The notes below the pieces were generated by a model that was given only the letters and a program-made list of their open reading frames with translations, had not been told where the DNA came from and made no database searches. Made by a program: the position numbers and the translations under genes. Below, piece after piece: positions 9,227 through 18,670 of a stretch of DNA of 64,000 bases; the stretch's first letter is position 1, and each line of letters starts with the position of its first letter. This DNA comes from Deefgea piscis (lineage in GTDB: Bacteria > Pseudomonadota > Gammaproteobacteria > Burkholderiales > Chitinibacteraceae). The stretch covers positions 1,860,001 through 1,924,000 of the forward strand of contig NZ_CP054143.1 of the NCBI RefSeq assembly GCF_013284055.1, read 5' to 3'.

Positions 9227-9961
9227 TTATTTGCATTTGTTTTCGCGTAATACCGAACCACTAAATTGCGCGCTGAGTTTAGCCAATTTATCGCTTTGCT
9301 GCGAATTGAGGTTTTTAAAGCTAAAGCTCGCTTGTTTTAGGGTATCGTCTTTTTCGCGTACCACGGCCGATTTAACGCCAAGGGCTTTGAGCTCAGCCAA
9401 ATGGCGCTCGCCCGCTTCTCGATTGCTAAATACGCCCAGTGAAATCGAATTTTGCCAACGACCGCCATTGTTGACGACAAAATAATCCGTGACGCCCATT
9501 TCGGCCAGTTGTGCGGCTTTTTGTTTGGCGATTTCTAATGTGGCCAGCGGCGGCATATACACCCAAACCTTGCTCGATTCGCCACTGGCGGTTTCGCTGG
9601 CAATTAAGCTGAGGTTTTGAATTTTAGTACGGGCACTGTCGATTTGATCGCCAGTAATGCCGGCCCAGCGCCAGCAACGACCTATCTCGGCCACCGGCGT
9701 TGGCGTGGGTTTGCTGGTTGGCTTCGCCGTCGCAGTCGCAGTTGCAGTCGCAGTCGCAGTCGCCAGCGGTGCGCTTGCTGGCACAGGCTCACTGGCCATG
9801 TTAACCGCAGTGACTTGGCCTAATTGCCCGGTGACCACTTTCACCGCGCTGGCGTTTTTTTCGCGCTGACTGAGCTCAATGGAAGACGGTGGCGTTTCGA
9901 GTTGAGAAAAACCATAGACCGCTAAATTGGCAATAACGAGTGTAATAAACAGCCATTTCAT
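9227..9961 (-). CDS. SPOR-domain protein, membrane anchored
   Basis: A 244-residue protein with one N-terminal membrane segment (MKWLFITLVIANLAVYGFS), a linker containing an Ala-Thr repeat, and a C-terminal SPOR-like domain (about residues 125-205: KVWVYMPPLATLEIAKQKAAQLAEMGV... ISLGVFSNREAGERHLAEL). SPOR domains bind denuded septal peptidoglycan. Its ATG overlaps the coaX stop (ATGA), so it is the last gene of a birA-coaX-SPOR operon. Order and overlaps are as in other Neisseriales. A role in envelope or septum is an inference from the domain. Confidence 0.82.
   Translation of the reverse strand: MKWLFITLVIANLAVYGFSQLETPPSSIELSQREKNASAVKVVTGQLGQVTAVNMASEPVPASAPLATATATATATATAKPTSKPTPTPVAEIGRCWRWAGITGDQIDSARTKIQNLSLIASETASGESSKVWVYMPPLATLEIAKQKAAQLAEMGVTDYFVVNNGGRWQNSISLGVFSNREAGERHLAELKALGVKSAVVREKDDTLKQASFSFKNLNSQQSDKLAKLSAQFSGSVLRENKCK
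9729..9764. repeat. Hexanucleotide tandem repeat in the SPOR gene
   Basis: Six consecutive 6-base units of type GTCGCA, with two single-base variants. On the coding strand they encode alternating Ala-Thr. Since the unit is 6 bases, copy-number change alters linker length but never the frame. Confidence 0.9.
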
Positions 9962-10704
9962 GGGTGTAATGTTCCTGCGTCTGCAGTGAGTAAAGCGGCT
10001 AAACCGTCGAGCACCAGATTATCCACCGCAATCGCCTTGGCGTTAAGTAAAGGTTGTAAATAGGCGGCATCACCACCGAAAACAATCACTTGCTCGATAG
10101 GATGACCATGAGCGATTGCGGCGCTGAGTGCTTGCTCGATGGAGCCGATGATGGCCCGCACACAGCCGGTTTCGATGGCGTCGAGTGTTGATTGGGGAAA
10201 GGCTTGCAGCGTACCGCTGGCGTGCGGCAAGCGGGCGGTGGCTTGATGCAGCGCCGATTTCATCAGCCCAAGCCCCGGGGCGATGCTGCCGCCTAAATAA
10301 TCGCCATTGGCCAGAAGGGTGTCGATGACAATGGCGGTGCCTGCCGAAATAACCAAGAGGTTTTGCTGTGGAAAGTGCTGGCGAGCGCCTAAAATGGCCG
10401 CCCAGCGATCAGGACCTTGCTCATTAAGTTGTGGATAGTGATTCACAATCCCTAGCGCCTGACGAGTGACTTGCAGCCATTGTGGTCGCACTTGCCAGTG
10501 TTGGCTAAAGAGTTGATCGATTTGTTGTTGTAAATCAGCAGCGCCCACCGCGCAGCCTAAAATTTGCGCGCCAGCGGGTAAATTGGCGCACTGTTGCCAA
10601 AGCTCGCTGCTGGTATGGGCAACGCCGCTGCAGCCAGATGGGCTATGTCGCCATTTGATTCGGCTATTGCCTAAATCGAGTAATAAAAAGGCGGTTTGCT
10701 TCAT
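9958..10704 (-). CDS. coaX: Type III pantothenate kinase
   Basis: A 248-residue ASKHA-fold kinase that phosphorylates pantothenate, the first step of coenzyme A synthesis. The motifs are LLLDLGNSRIKW (phosphate 1), GPDRWAAILGA, VISAGTAIVIDTL (phosphate 2 region) and GGSIAPGLGLMKSAL. I start at ATG 10704, which overlaps the birA stop (ATGA); a longer frame would run into birA. Type III enzymes are not inhibited by CoA. In Neisseria birA and coaX are fused; here they are separate but coupled. Confidence 0.94.
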   Translation of the reverse strand: MKQTAFLLLDLGNSRIKWRHSPSGCSGVAHTSSELWQQCANLPAGAQILGCAVGAADLQQQIDQLFSQHWQVRPQWLQVTRQALGIVNHYPQLNEQGPDRWAAILGARQHFPQQNLLVISAGTAIVIDTLLANGDYLGGSIAPGLGLMKSALHQATARLPHASGTLQAFPQSTLDAIETGCVRAIIGSIEQALSAAIAHGHPIEQVIVFGGDAAYLQPLLNAKAIAVDNLVLDGLAALLTADAGTLHP

Positions 10705-11675
10705 GCTGTAGCCCGCCTTAAGCTCACATCGCCGGTATGAATCAAGCATTCACCATCGGGGGTATTTAACCGTAGTGAACCATCAGCACTCAGCCCAGCA
10801 AAATACCCGGTCTTTATTTGCCCATTCGGGGCGATAGCATTGAGTAATTCAGTGGGCCAGGCATGAAGTGCTTCCCATTGCGAACGGATAGACGAAAAGC
10901 CGCTTTGGGCAAATTGGCTGAGCGTTGTTTCTAATTGATTCATTAATCTAGCCAGTAATTCATTACGCCCGCAATTTAAGCCTGCCGGTACTAAGCTCGC
11001 AGCGACTTGATCGAGTTGGTTTTGCGCTTGGGCGGGTAGGGCGATATTGAGCCCGATCCCGATGACGACGTGCGAAGGGCCAAGGGCATCGCCTTGCATT
11101 TCAATTAAAATACCGCCCACTTTGGCCCATTGTTGGCGATCAAGTTGCAGTAATAAATCATTCGGCCATTTCAGCCCGATTGCAGTGACGCCCGCTTGGC
11201 GCAGCACGCTGGCCACCGCAACGCCAACGGCCAGTGGTAAGCCGGCCAATTGCGCCGAGCCGCCATCAAAGCGCCACGCTAAAGAAAATAACAGACTGCC
11301 ACCGAGCACGCCCATCCACGGGCGACCTAAACGCCCTCGGCCGCCGTCTTGCCATTCGGTGACGAGTAATTTGCCGTGCTGTGGATCAAGCAATAATTGT
11401 CGATTAGTTGAACCTAGGGTATTACTCACCACCACATTGGCGATACTGCCTTGCTGTAAATACCCCTGTATCAGGCTTTGGTCTAGCCAATCAATCGGCT
11501 GCTCTAGGCGGTAGCCGACTCCGTGGCGACGGATGAGGTTAACGCCGTAGGCTTCGGCTTTGGCTAGCCCCAGTGAGACACTCGCACGGGAAATAGCCAA
11601 GCGCTGGGCAATCTCGGCACCTGAGGTGAAATCGTGCGCATTAAGCTCGCGCAGAAGGCTGATGGTATCGTGCAT
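10701..11675 (-). CDS. birA: Biotin-protein ligase / biotin operon repressor BirA
   Basis: A 324-residue bifunctional protein. The N-terminal winged helix (about 1-65; FTSGAEIAQRLAISRASVSLGLAKAEAYG) suggests DNA binding at biotin genes. The ligase core has GRGRLGRPWMGVLGGSLLFS (ATP/biotin loop) and LKWPNDLLL, with a C-terminal SH3-like domain (TGYFAGLSADGSLRLNTPDGE). It attaches biotin to acetyl-CoA carboxylase. It heads the birA-coaX-SPOR operon, with 4-base overlaps throughout, and lies 137 bases after hslV on the same strand. Confidence 0.94.
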   Translation of the reverse strand: MHDTISLLRELNAHDFTSGAEIAQRLAISRASVSLGLAKAEAYGVNLIRRHGVGYRLEQPIDWLDQSLIQGYLQQGSIANVVVSNTLGSTNRQLLLDPQHGKLLVTEWQDGGRGRLGRPWMGVLGGSLLFSLAWRFDGGSAQLAGLPLAVGVAVASVLRQAGVTAIGLKWPNDLLLQLDRQQWAKVGGILIEMQGDALGPSHVVIGIGLNIALPAQAQNQLDQVAASLVPAGLNCGRNELLARLMNQLETTLSQFAQSGFSSIRSQWEALHAWPTELLNAIAPNGQIKTGYFAGLSADGSLRLNTPDGECLIHTGDVSLRRATA

Positions 11676-11812
11676 GGGGCGATTTTACTGCAGATTGGCG
11701 CAAGCGTGCGCGCAGATCCATGTGGTATGCGCGCAAGTTACGTGATTGAGTTCAACATTGCATCGATGGCGGTTGGATTTGCCGCCATGGGCAAACCCAA
11801 CCTGAGTCGAGC

Positions 11813-12385
11813 TTAGTTCGTCGGCGCTGCAATCTTGGCCGGTTCACTGCCACCCATGGTTTCAATGGTGTGATTTTGATTGGTATAGATACAGATATTA
11901 CCGGCAATCTCGAGGGCTTTTTTCACCACCACTTCGGGGGATAAATCGGTGTTTTGCAATAATGCGGTCGCCGCTGCTTGCGCAAATGCGCCACCGGAAC
12001 CAATGGCAGCAATGCCTTCTTCGGGCTCAAGCACATCACCATTACCGGTAATGACCAAAGTGGCCGTTGGGTCAGCCACAATCAGCATGGCTTCGAGTCG
12101 ACGTAGCATCCGATCGGTACGCCAGTCTTTCGCCAGCTCAACCGCAGCGCGGGTTAAATGGCCCTGGTGTTTTTCTAATTTGGCTTCAAAGCGTTCAAAC
12201 AACGTAAAGGCGTCCGCCGTGCCACCGGCAAAGCCGACAATCACTTGGTCGTGATACAGCTTGCGCACCTTTCTGGCTGTGCCCTTAATGACGACATTGC
12301 CCAAAGTGACTTGGCCATCGCCGCCAACGGCCACGTGTTTGCCACGACGTACTGAGACGATTGTTGTGCCGTCAAATTGTTCCAT
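11813..12385 (-). CDS. hslV: ATP-dependent protease peptidase subunit HslV
   Basis: A 190-residue proteasome-like N-terminal-nucleophile peptidase. After the propeptide MEQFDG the mature protein should begin TTIVSVRRG, with Thr1 as nucleophile; GDGQVTLG and the conserved Lys in KVRKLYHD follow, with [16 protein letters not shown] further on. HslV normally works with the AAA+ unfoldase HslU, usually encoded directly downstream. Here birA follows instead, and hslU is not in the window. CAGGAG precedes the start. Confidence 0.95.
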   Translation of the reverse strand: MEQFDGTTIVSVRRGKHVAVGGDGQVTLGNVVIKGTARKVRKLYHDQVIVGFAGGTADAFTLFERFEAKLEKHQGHLTRAAVELAKDWRTDRMLRRLEAMLIVADPTATLVITGNGDVLEPEEGIAAIGSGGAFAQAAATALLQNTDLSPEVVVKKALEIAGNICIYTNQNHTIETMGGSEPAKIAAPTN

Positions 12386-12458
12386 GCTGAACTCCTGTTT
12401 TGAAATAAATTTGGGTTCTAGATGGCATCAGTTGCATGAAAAGCAAGCCAGCTTGGGA

Positions 12459-13685
12459 TTATTTGCGTCTTTCCATTTGCAACATGTCAGCAATGCCCAT
12501 CACCCGTAGTAAACCCAGCACCAATTCATTAATGTTGATAATGCGAATTTGTTTGCCTTGCTGTAACCACGTCATCGCCAAATTGAGGATTTGTCCGGCA
12601 GATTCAAAATCAATCCGATCAATTCGCGAAAAATCCAGCGTGGTAACGGATTGATCGCTGACCAGATCGGCAATTTTTTGGATCAACTGCGGTTGTTCGG
12701 CAGTGATAATGCCGATGAGTTGGGCTTCTTGATCGGCTTCACTGGCCAGTTCAGCGCGCGCTTTAGCTTCATCTAAGGCAATTTGTTGGCTGTCTTTTGG
12801 CGCTTGCGCAATATCCCAAGAAGGCGGCGACACCTCATAGGTAATTGCATAATCAACCGCTAAATTTTCAAACGCTTCTTGTTGACCTAAAATCTGATGT
12901 ATTTCGATCAACAGCAGCCAAAATGGGGCTTCTGCAGGTATACGTCGACCCACTTCAATTTTATTACTAATTAGCGTGATTAAATTTTGTGCGCCAATCA
13001 ATTGCAACTGACCTTGCTCTTTATTACGCCGTGGTAAAACCGCAACTAATTCAGCCGCACCCAGTGCATCGATTTTTTGCACCTTACTAAAATCGACGCG
13101 AATATTCGGGTTTTTTTTACGTAAGGCCAAAAATTGCTTGGCTTCTTTTTCTATGGTTTCAATCCCGAGTTTGGCTGGGAAGCCATAGTAAGCCGAAGTG
13201 CTGGCAACTTGCGGTTGATGCTGGCTATGCTGCCGCCAAATGGGCGGCGTCTTTTCAAAAGTCATCACAAATTCAAGCGCCAAAGCATCAAAGGCTTCGC
13301 GATTGTCTTGTTGTTGGTACAATTCAAACAGCATTAACCACGGTTCAAGCCGACGTTGACCGATAAATTCTGGGCGATCCGCCTCTAAAATGCTGATTGC
13401 TGCTGAAAGTTGACTGTTAGCGTGTAGCATGGCAGCCTGTTCTTCGGCTGCTGATAAACTATCGTGATTTGTTTGGACTTCAATTTTTAATAGCGATAAA
13501 TCGTATTGCTGAGTCTCATGTTGTGGCGGCTCAGTAGGCTCTGTAGCGAGGGGAATGATGGTTTCCGGACCAAATGGGCGAGATTGTGTTGCGATGCCTT
13601 CTCGGCTTGCCGCTACCGTGATGGGGGCAGTCTGCGTTAAAACTTCATTACCGTCTTGATCTTTTTTACGAAAAAACGAAAACAC
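12459..13685 (-). CDS. Double STAS-domain protein
   Basis: I prefer the GTG at 13685 (AGGA 8 bases upstream, giving MFSFFRKK), 408 residues, over the TTG at 13715. Two STAS-like modules are visible: about residues 170-230 (IRVDFSKVQKIDALGAAELVAVLPRR) and about 325-405 (VTTLDFSRIDRIDFESAGQILNLAMTWLQQGKQIRI). Both keep the core 'hDFS.h..iD..ga..l' but lack the DSSG serine of SpoIIAA-type anti-anti-sigma factors. Each is preceded by a similar helical segment (WLMLFELYQQQDNREAFDAL and WLLLIEIHQILGQQEAFENL), so the protein looks internally duplicated. The role is unknown. It lies just upstream of hslV on the same strand. Confidence 0.75.
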   Translation of the reverse strand: MFSFFRKKDQDGNEVLTQTAPITVAASREGIATQSRPFGPETIIPLATEPTEPPQHETQQYDLSLLKIEVQTNHDSLSAAEEQAAMLHANSQLSAAISILEADRPEFIGQRRLEPWLMLFELYQQQDNREAFDALALEFVMTFEKTPPIWRQHSQHQPQVASTSAYYGFPAKLGIETIEKEAKQFLALRKKNPNIRVDFSKVQKIDALGAAELVAVLPRRNKEQGQLQLIGAQNLITLISNKIEVGRRIPAEAPFWLLLIEIHQILGQQEAFENLAVDYAITYEVSPPSWDIAQAPKDSQQIALDEAKARAELASEADQEAQLIGIITAEQPQLIQKIADLVSDQSVTTLDFSRIDRIDFESAGQILNLAMTWLQQGKQIRIININELVLGLLRVMGIADMLQMERRK

Positions 13686-13841
13686 TGCTGATATCCTGTT
13701 GGTGAAATCACTCAAAGCGCTTAGATTTTACTGCTAATATTCATTAGGCAGTATAGGTGAACGAATGATGCGCAGCCTAGGGTCTTATTTACAAGCAAAA
13801 TATTCGCTAATTCTTTGTGACTATCTCATTTAAATCTATAT

Positions 13842-16800
13842 ATGCTTAAATCATTTTTTCAGCGTCAGCGCTGGTTTCGTTTTGCAGTATATGTACTGGC
13901 CAGTATTTTATTATTGGGCGCATTGGTGCATTGGGCATTACCACCGCTGCTGCGGCCGTGGCTAGAAAAAGAAGCCAGCCAAATATTACACCGCCCAGTT
14001 ACAATTGGTGAATTGGCGATTAATCCTTATTCACTGCAATTTGATTTAAGTGATGTTGCTGTGCGTGACCAATATGGTCCATTTGTGAGCTTTAAATCTT
14101 TGCAAGTGAATGCCGAATGGCGCTCAATCTGGCGAATGGCGCCCGTGGTGCGCAGCATTACTTTAGACACGCCGAAAGTAACACTCATTCGTCTGGCTGC
14201 CGATCGTTATAATTTTTCTGATTTAATCCCCAAAAAATCCCAAACGACTAAAAGCAATGAGCCGCTGCCACGATTCTCGCTGAATAATATTCGCATTATT
14301 GGTGGCGATATTCACTTAGATGATCGGGTGATTGGCGAAAATCAAACACTCGATCAGCTCAATTTTTCATTGCCATTTTTATCGACATTACCACAAAGAA
14401 TTAACGAATATATTCAGCCACAACTGTCTGCTCGATTTAATGGCCGTCCCTTTGAATTAAAAGGAGAAAGTAAACCGTTTGAAGATAGTTTAGATACCTT
14501 ACTAAAATTTAAAATCAATCAGCAAGACCTGACCCCATTTTTGGCTTATGCGCCATTTCCTCAGGGGATTGCGGTGCCATCGGCGGTATTAAGTGCCGAT
14601 GTCGAGATGGTGTTTCGCCAGCAAAAAGATCGTGCCGATTTATTATTTAATGGTCATTTACAGCTGAATCAAGCCGCGATTACGCAAAACAGCCAGTCTT
14701 TTATTGCGCTCGACCAGCTAAAGGTTGAGCTGAAAAATATTAAACCCCTGCTGGCAGAATATCGTTTTGGTTTGATTGATGTACGTGGTTTGGATGTGCA
14801 ATTGTCGCGCAATCAGGCTGCCGTTTTTAATTGGCAAACGTTAGTCCCTGAAAACACGGCTAATGCAAAAGCGGCGGCAGAGCCCACAGAAAAAAAATCG
14901 ACTTTATTGGCGTTTAATGAGTTAAAAGTCAGTGATAGTCAGCTGCATTGGCTTGATCAAGCGGTCAACCCTAAAGTAGAGACTGCATTGCAAGCGATTG
15001 ATTTGAATATTAAAAATTATTCAAATCAAAACCAAAGCCCATTTTCTGTGCAATTGAGCGCGAAAACGCAGCAAGCGGCGAGTTTGGCCGCAGAATTGCA
15101 AGTGACAGCCTCGCCGCTTAAATTATCCGGAAAAATAAACGCTTCACAGATTCAAATTGCTGATTATGCCGGCTATTACCAAGCTCAATTACCCGCACAA
15201 TTAGCCGCCACAGTTGGTTTTGCCACCGAACTCGAGCTGCAGGCAGATCCAATGCAATATGCATTAAAAAATCTGCAGCTGGATATTGATCGCTTTACTT
15301 TAACCGCTGCGAAAGCCAAAAAACCCGCCTTAACCATTGCGCAATTGCAGTTGACTGAAGCCAGTATCGACTCAGCCACTAAAGCCGTTAAAGTGGGCAA
15401 TCTACTCAGCAAAAATGGGTATTTAAACGTTTTACAGCAAAAAGATGGTGAACTTAATCTTTTGCAATTGCTGCCTGAATCCAAAGGTAAAAAACCAGCG
15501 CAAGCTAAACAGACGCCTGAATGGTCTGTTTTATTGCAATCCGGACAATGGCAAGATTGGAAGGTTGAATATATTGATCAGCGCATTGCCAATAGTAAAC
15601 CGCTGGTTTGGAAAAATATTGCGTTGAATTTAAACAATGTCGATAGCCGGCCAAATAGTCGATCCACCCTGAATTTGCAGGCCCAAGGTGGGCGCAGCGC
15701 TAAAATAAAAGTAGCCGGTTCATGGGTGCCACAACCATTTTCAGCGAATTTAGATTTAGATTTAGCCAATTTTGATGCTGCGTATGGCCAGCCGTATTTT
15801 AATCAATACGTTAATATTTCTTTAGCGCGTGGCTTTTTAAACGCTAAAGGTAATTTACGTTTGGCTGTAGAGCCCAAACTATCGGCATCTTATACTGGTA
15901 ATTTGAGCGCAAATAATGTGTATGCGCTGGATAAAATAACTGGCAATGACTTTTTGAAATGGAAAAGTTTTTATATTGGTGGCATCAAAGCGCAGTTATC
16001 ACCGCTGAATATTGATATCAATGAAATCGCTTTGAGTGACTTTTATTCGCGCTTGATTTTGTCTGCCGATGGTCGCCTAAATTTACAAGACGTGATGGTG
16101 AAAGATGCTGGCGAAGTCTCTGTGACCACCGAGCGTACCACTGAGCGCAGCGCTGCGACCGCCAGCGCGCCCATCGAGGCCGAAAAAACCTTAGCAGAAA
16201 GTAGCGGACTAGATATTCCGATTAAAATCAACAAAGTAACGCTGAATAATGGGCAAATTCAATATACCGATTTATTTATTAAACCGAATTTTTCTGCCAA
16301 TTTAACGCAAATGGGTGGGGTTATTGGTGGTTTGTCGAGTAATGAAAACGATAGAGCTACGTTGAATTTGCGCGGTAGTATGGATTATGTGGCGCCGGTT
16401 GAGATTCAAGGTAGTTTGAATCCTTTGTCTAAAACATTATTTATTGATTTGAAAGGTGGCGTTAAAGGTTATGAATTAACCAATGCATCGGCATTTGCCA
16501 TTAAGTACGCCGGATATGGCATCGAAAAAGGCAAAATGTCGATGGATGTATCGTATTTGATTGAAAACCAAAAATTAACCGCCAGTAATAAAATATTTTT
16601 AGATCAATTGACTTTAGGGCCTGCCGTTGAAAGTGCGACAGCAACTAAATTGCCGGTTAAATTTGTGCTGTCTTTACTCACCAATCGCAAAGGGCAAATT
16701 AATTTGAACTTGCCGATTCAAGGTTCACTCAATGATCCGCAGTTTAGTTTGGGTGGCATTATTTGGCAGGCGATTGTGAATGTGGTTGAAAAAGTGGTGA

Positions 16801-17414
16801 CTTCACCCTTTGATGCATTATCAGATGCCTTTAGCGATGGCCCGAGTTTATCGCATATTGATTTTGCTTCGGGTAGTGCACAGCTCAATGAGCAGGCGCA
16901 ATTGGTGGTGAACAATTTATCGCAAGCATTATTAGATAGACCGAGTTTAAATCTAGATATCATTGGTTGGGCTAGCCTAGAGAGTGATACGGCCGGTTTG
17001 CGGCTACAAGATTTAAATAAAAAAATGCGGGCAATTAAAGCCGCTGAGCTCGGGGAAAAATCGGAATCGATAGAGTCTGATTCCGATATCGTGATTGCTG
17101 CCACTGAGCGTGATGCACTGCTCACGCAAGTGTATAAAAACGAAAAATTCCCTAAGCCAAAAAATGTACTCGGGCTCAATAAATCACTACCACCAGCTGA
17201 AATGGAGAAACTCATTTTAGCCAATACAGTGATTAGCAATGAGCAATTGCAAGCTTTGGCCATGCGCCGCGCGCAGCAGGTAAAAACCGCATTACAAGCG
17301 GCAGGGGTGGATAGTGCGCGATTATTTATTGCTCAAGCCAAAATTAATGCCACTCAAAGCGATTTGGCTGCCGATCAGGGCTCATTATCTAGAGTGCAAT
17401 TTAAACTTAAATAA
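13842..17414 (+). CDS. Giant DUF748/AsmA-like envelope protein
   Basis: A 1190-residue protein with one N-terminal membrane anchor (VLASILLLGALVHWALPPLL) followed by a typical DUF748 start (LEKEASQILHRPVTIGELAINPYSLQFDL). Repeated beta-rich AsmA-like segments fill most of the length. The C-terminal section (about 1005-1190) contains an OmpA-like peptidoglycan-binding pattern, IDFASGSAQLNEQAQ ... LNLDIIGWASLESD. AsmA-family proteins are thought to bridge the periplasm and move phospholipids; for DUF748 members that is an inference. No operon partner is evident; the next gene is 104 bases away. Confidence 0.83.
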   Translation: MLKSFFQRQRWFRFAVYVLASILLLGALVHWALPPLLRPWLEKEASQILHRPVTIGELAINPYSLQFDLSDVAVRDQYGPFVSFKSLQVNAEWRSIWRMAPVVRSITLDTPKVTLIRLAADRYNFSDLIPKKSQTTKSNEPLPRFSLNNIRIIGGDIHLDDRVIGENQTLDQLNFSLPFLSTLPQRINEYIQPQLSARFNGRPFELKGESKPFEDSLDTLLKFKINQQDLTPFLAYAPFPQGIAVPSAVLSADVEMVFRQQKDRADLLFNGHLQLNQAAITQNSQSFIALDQLKVELKNIKPLLAEYRFGLIDVRGLDVQLSRNQAAVFNWQTLVPENTANAKAAAEPTEKKSTLLAFNELKVSDSQLHWLDQAVNPKVETALQAIDLNIKNYSNQNQSPFSVQLSAKTQQAASLAAELQVTASPLKLSGKINASQIQIADYAGYYQAQLPAQLAATVGFATELELQADPMQYALKNLQLDIDRFTLTAAKAKKPALTIAQLQLTEASIDSATKAVKVGNLLSKNGYLNVLQQKDGELNLLQLLPESKGKKPAQAKQTPEWSVLLQSGQWQDWKVEYIDQRIANSKPLVWKNIALNLNNVDSRPNSRSTLNLQAQGGRSAKIKVAGSWVPQPFSANLDLDLANFDAAYGQPYFNQYVNISLARGFLNAKGNLRLAVEPKLSASYTGNLSANNVYALDKITGNDFLKWKSFYIGGIKAQLSPLNIDINEIALSDFYSRLILSADGRLNLQDVMVKDAGEVSVTTERTTERSAATASAPIEAEKTLAESSGLDIPIKINKVTLNNGQIQYTDLFIKPNFSANLTQMGGVIGGLSSNENDRATLNLRGSMDYVAPVEIQGSLNPLSKTLFIDLKGGVKGYELTNASAFAIKYAGYGIEKGKMSMDVSYLIENQKLTASNKIFLDQLTLGPAVESATATKLPVKFVLSLLTNRKGQINLNLPIQGSLNDPQFSLGGIIWQAIVNVVEKVVTSPFDALSDAFSDGPSLSHIDFASGSAQLNEQAQLVVNNLSQALLDRPSLNLDIIGWASLESDTAGLRLQDLNKKMRAIKAAELGEKSESIESDSDIVIAATERDALLTQVYKNEKFPKPKNVLGLNKSLPPAEMEKLILANTVISNEQLQALAMRRAQQVKTALQAAGVDSARLFIAQAKINATQSDLAADQGSLSRVQFKLK

Positions 17415-17518
17415 CTTTAAGGTTGCTGGTGATTACAGCGGATTATTCAGCCAATATTTTGCTGGAAAATCCGCTAGTTGCCATGCTGATGGCTCTGTTT
17501 AAGTTTGGGATTTAAGCT

Positions 17519-18196
17519 GTGTTAAGTTCATATTTTCAATTTCAGTCTATCGATCCAGAGGCTGATTTTTCGAGCACTATTGATCAATTGAATGCGTTGC
17601 AATTGGCGCGTTTATCGCAAATACAAAATCAGGCCCGCCGTGGCCAATTTTTATCCGCCCGCGCTTTAGCCCAGCAGTTATTGCACAAAAATCACCGCCA
17701 ATTGGCGTTAAGCCAAGACGATAAAGGCCGTCCTGTGGCGGAAGATTGGCCATTTTTGACCGGATTATCTTGGAGTCATGGGCAAAATTTTTGCGCGGCG
17801 GCCTTGGGGCAGGGGCGGGTTGGCGTTGATTTAGAAACCATACGCGCTCGTCGGCAATGCTTGGCGATTGCCGAGCAATATTTCGACCCACGCGAAACCG
17901 CGTGGCTGGCCGCGTTGAGTGATGCAGCGCAGTTGCGCGCTTTTTATACCCTGTGGGTGGCCAAAGAAGCCTTGCTCAAAGCCTTGGGGCTGGGCCTTGT
18001 TGGCGGTTTAGCGCGCTTTGTCTTGTTGCTCGAGCAAGGCCAATGGACTTGCCATAGCCCCGATGCACATCCGTGGTATTTGCAAGTGTGGGAGGTGAAA
18101 CCCAATGTTTTATTGGCCTTAGCCAGCGATACGCCACAAGATTGGCAGCAGCTAAATCCAGCGGAAGATTGGAAGTTATTGCTTGAGATTGCTTAG
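17519..18196 (+). CDS. 4'-phosphopantetheinyl transferase (Sfp type)
   Basis: A 225-residue Sfp/Gsp-type enzyme that moves the phosphopantetheine arm of CoA onto carrier proteins. The signature is complete: SWSHGQNFCAAAL, then RVGVDLETIRARR (metal-binding Asp/Glu) and FYTLWVAKEALLKALGLGL (the WxxKEA motif). It starts with GTG at 17519. No polyketide or non-ribosomal synthetase is in the window, so its target may be an acyl carrier protein encoded elsewhere. Confidence 0.9.
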   Translation: MLSSYFQFQSIDPEADFSSTIDQLNALQLARLSQIQNQARRGQFLSARALAQQLLHKNHRQLALSQDDKGRPVAEDWPFLTGLSWSHGQNFCAAALGQGRVGVDLETIRARRQCLAIAEQYFDPRETAWLAALSDAAQLRAFYTLWVAKEALLKALGLGLVGGLARFVLLLEQGQWTCHSPDAHPWYLQVWEVKPNVLLALASDTPQDWQQLNPAEDWKLLLEIA

Positions 18197-18245
18197 GGGC
18201 AGTTGACGTTGGGTTTGCTAGGCGAGTTTGTGCAAAGTCTGACTT

Positions 18246-18345
18246 GATTTATCCACTCAAACGGATCGACTTTCGCAAGTACGCTGACCAATCTCGCCAC
18301 CAGCAAACTAGGGCTAATGCTCGGTTGGAACGACTGGGGAATAAG
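18246..18345. repeat. Diverged dispersed repeat, copy A
   Basis: This stretch resembles 42388-42472. Both contain TTATCCACYCAAA, TCGCCACCARCAAA, TAATGCTCG and TGGAACGACTG in the same order. Read on the minus strand, copy A is open (PSISPSLLVARLVSVLA...DPFEWIN) while copy B has a stop in the matching frame. It may be a fragment of an old coding sequence carried in a repeat. Confidence 0.55.
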
Positions 18346-18374
18346 CCGCTGTAGGCTCTGGGTAGAAGGTTTTT

Positions 18375-18450
18375 GTAGGTTGGTCCTGAGCTTGCGCAGC
18401 CCAACAATCGCGGTAAACGTTGGGCTGCATTTCATTTAGCCCAACCTGCG
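18375..18450 (+). repeat. Hairpin repeat, copy 1 (direct)
   Basis: A ~76-base unit beginning GTAGGTTGG and holding AGCCCAACAATCGCGGTAAA, then GTTGGGCTGCATTTCATTTA and GCCCAACCTGCG. It contains an internal hairpin (GTTGGGCT / AGCCCAAC). Further copies lie at 19457-19534 (direct) and 20147-20216 (inverted). The rest of the 18197-18670 gap shows no gene. Confidence 0.88.
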
Positions 18451-18670
18451 CACTTTGAGCATTATCACGCGCCTAGCGAAGTTAGCTTAAGTTACTTAAC
18501 AATATGGGCCTTGGTGTTATTGTTTTTAGGCTTAGCTTTGCAAATTAAATATCAGCAGAGGCTAATGACGGCATGATCAAAGTTGATGATATATGTTGCT
18601 AGAGAAATAATTGATTTTATAGATAGTAACCAAAACCCTAAAGGTTTTAATAACATGAGAAATAAATTTT

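Noticed and set aside
9730-9770. Phase-variable switch in the SPOR gene
   Set aside because: The unit is 6 bases, so slippage keeps the frame and cannot switch the gene off.
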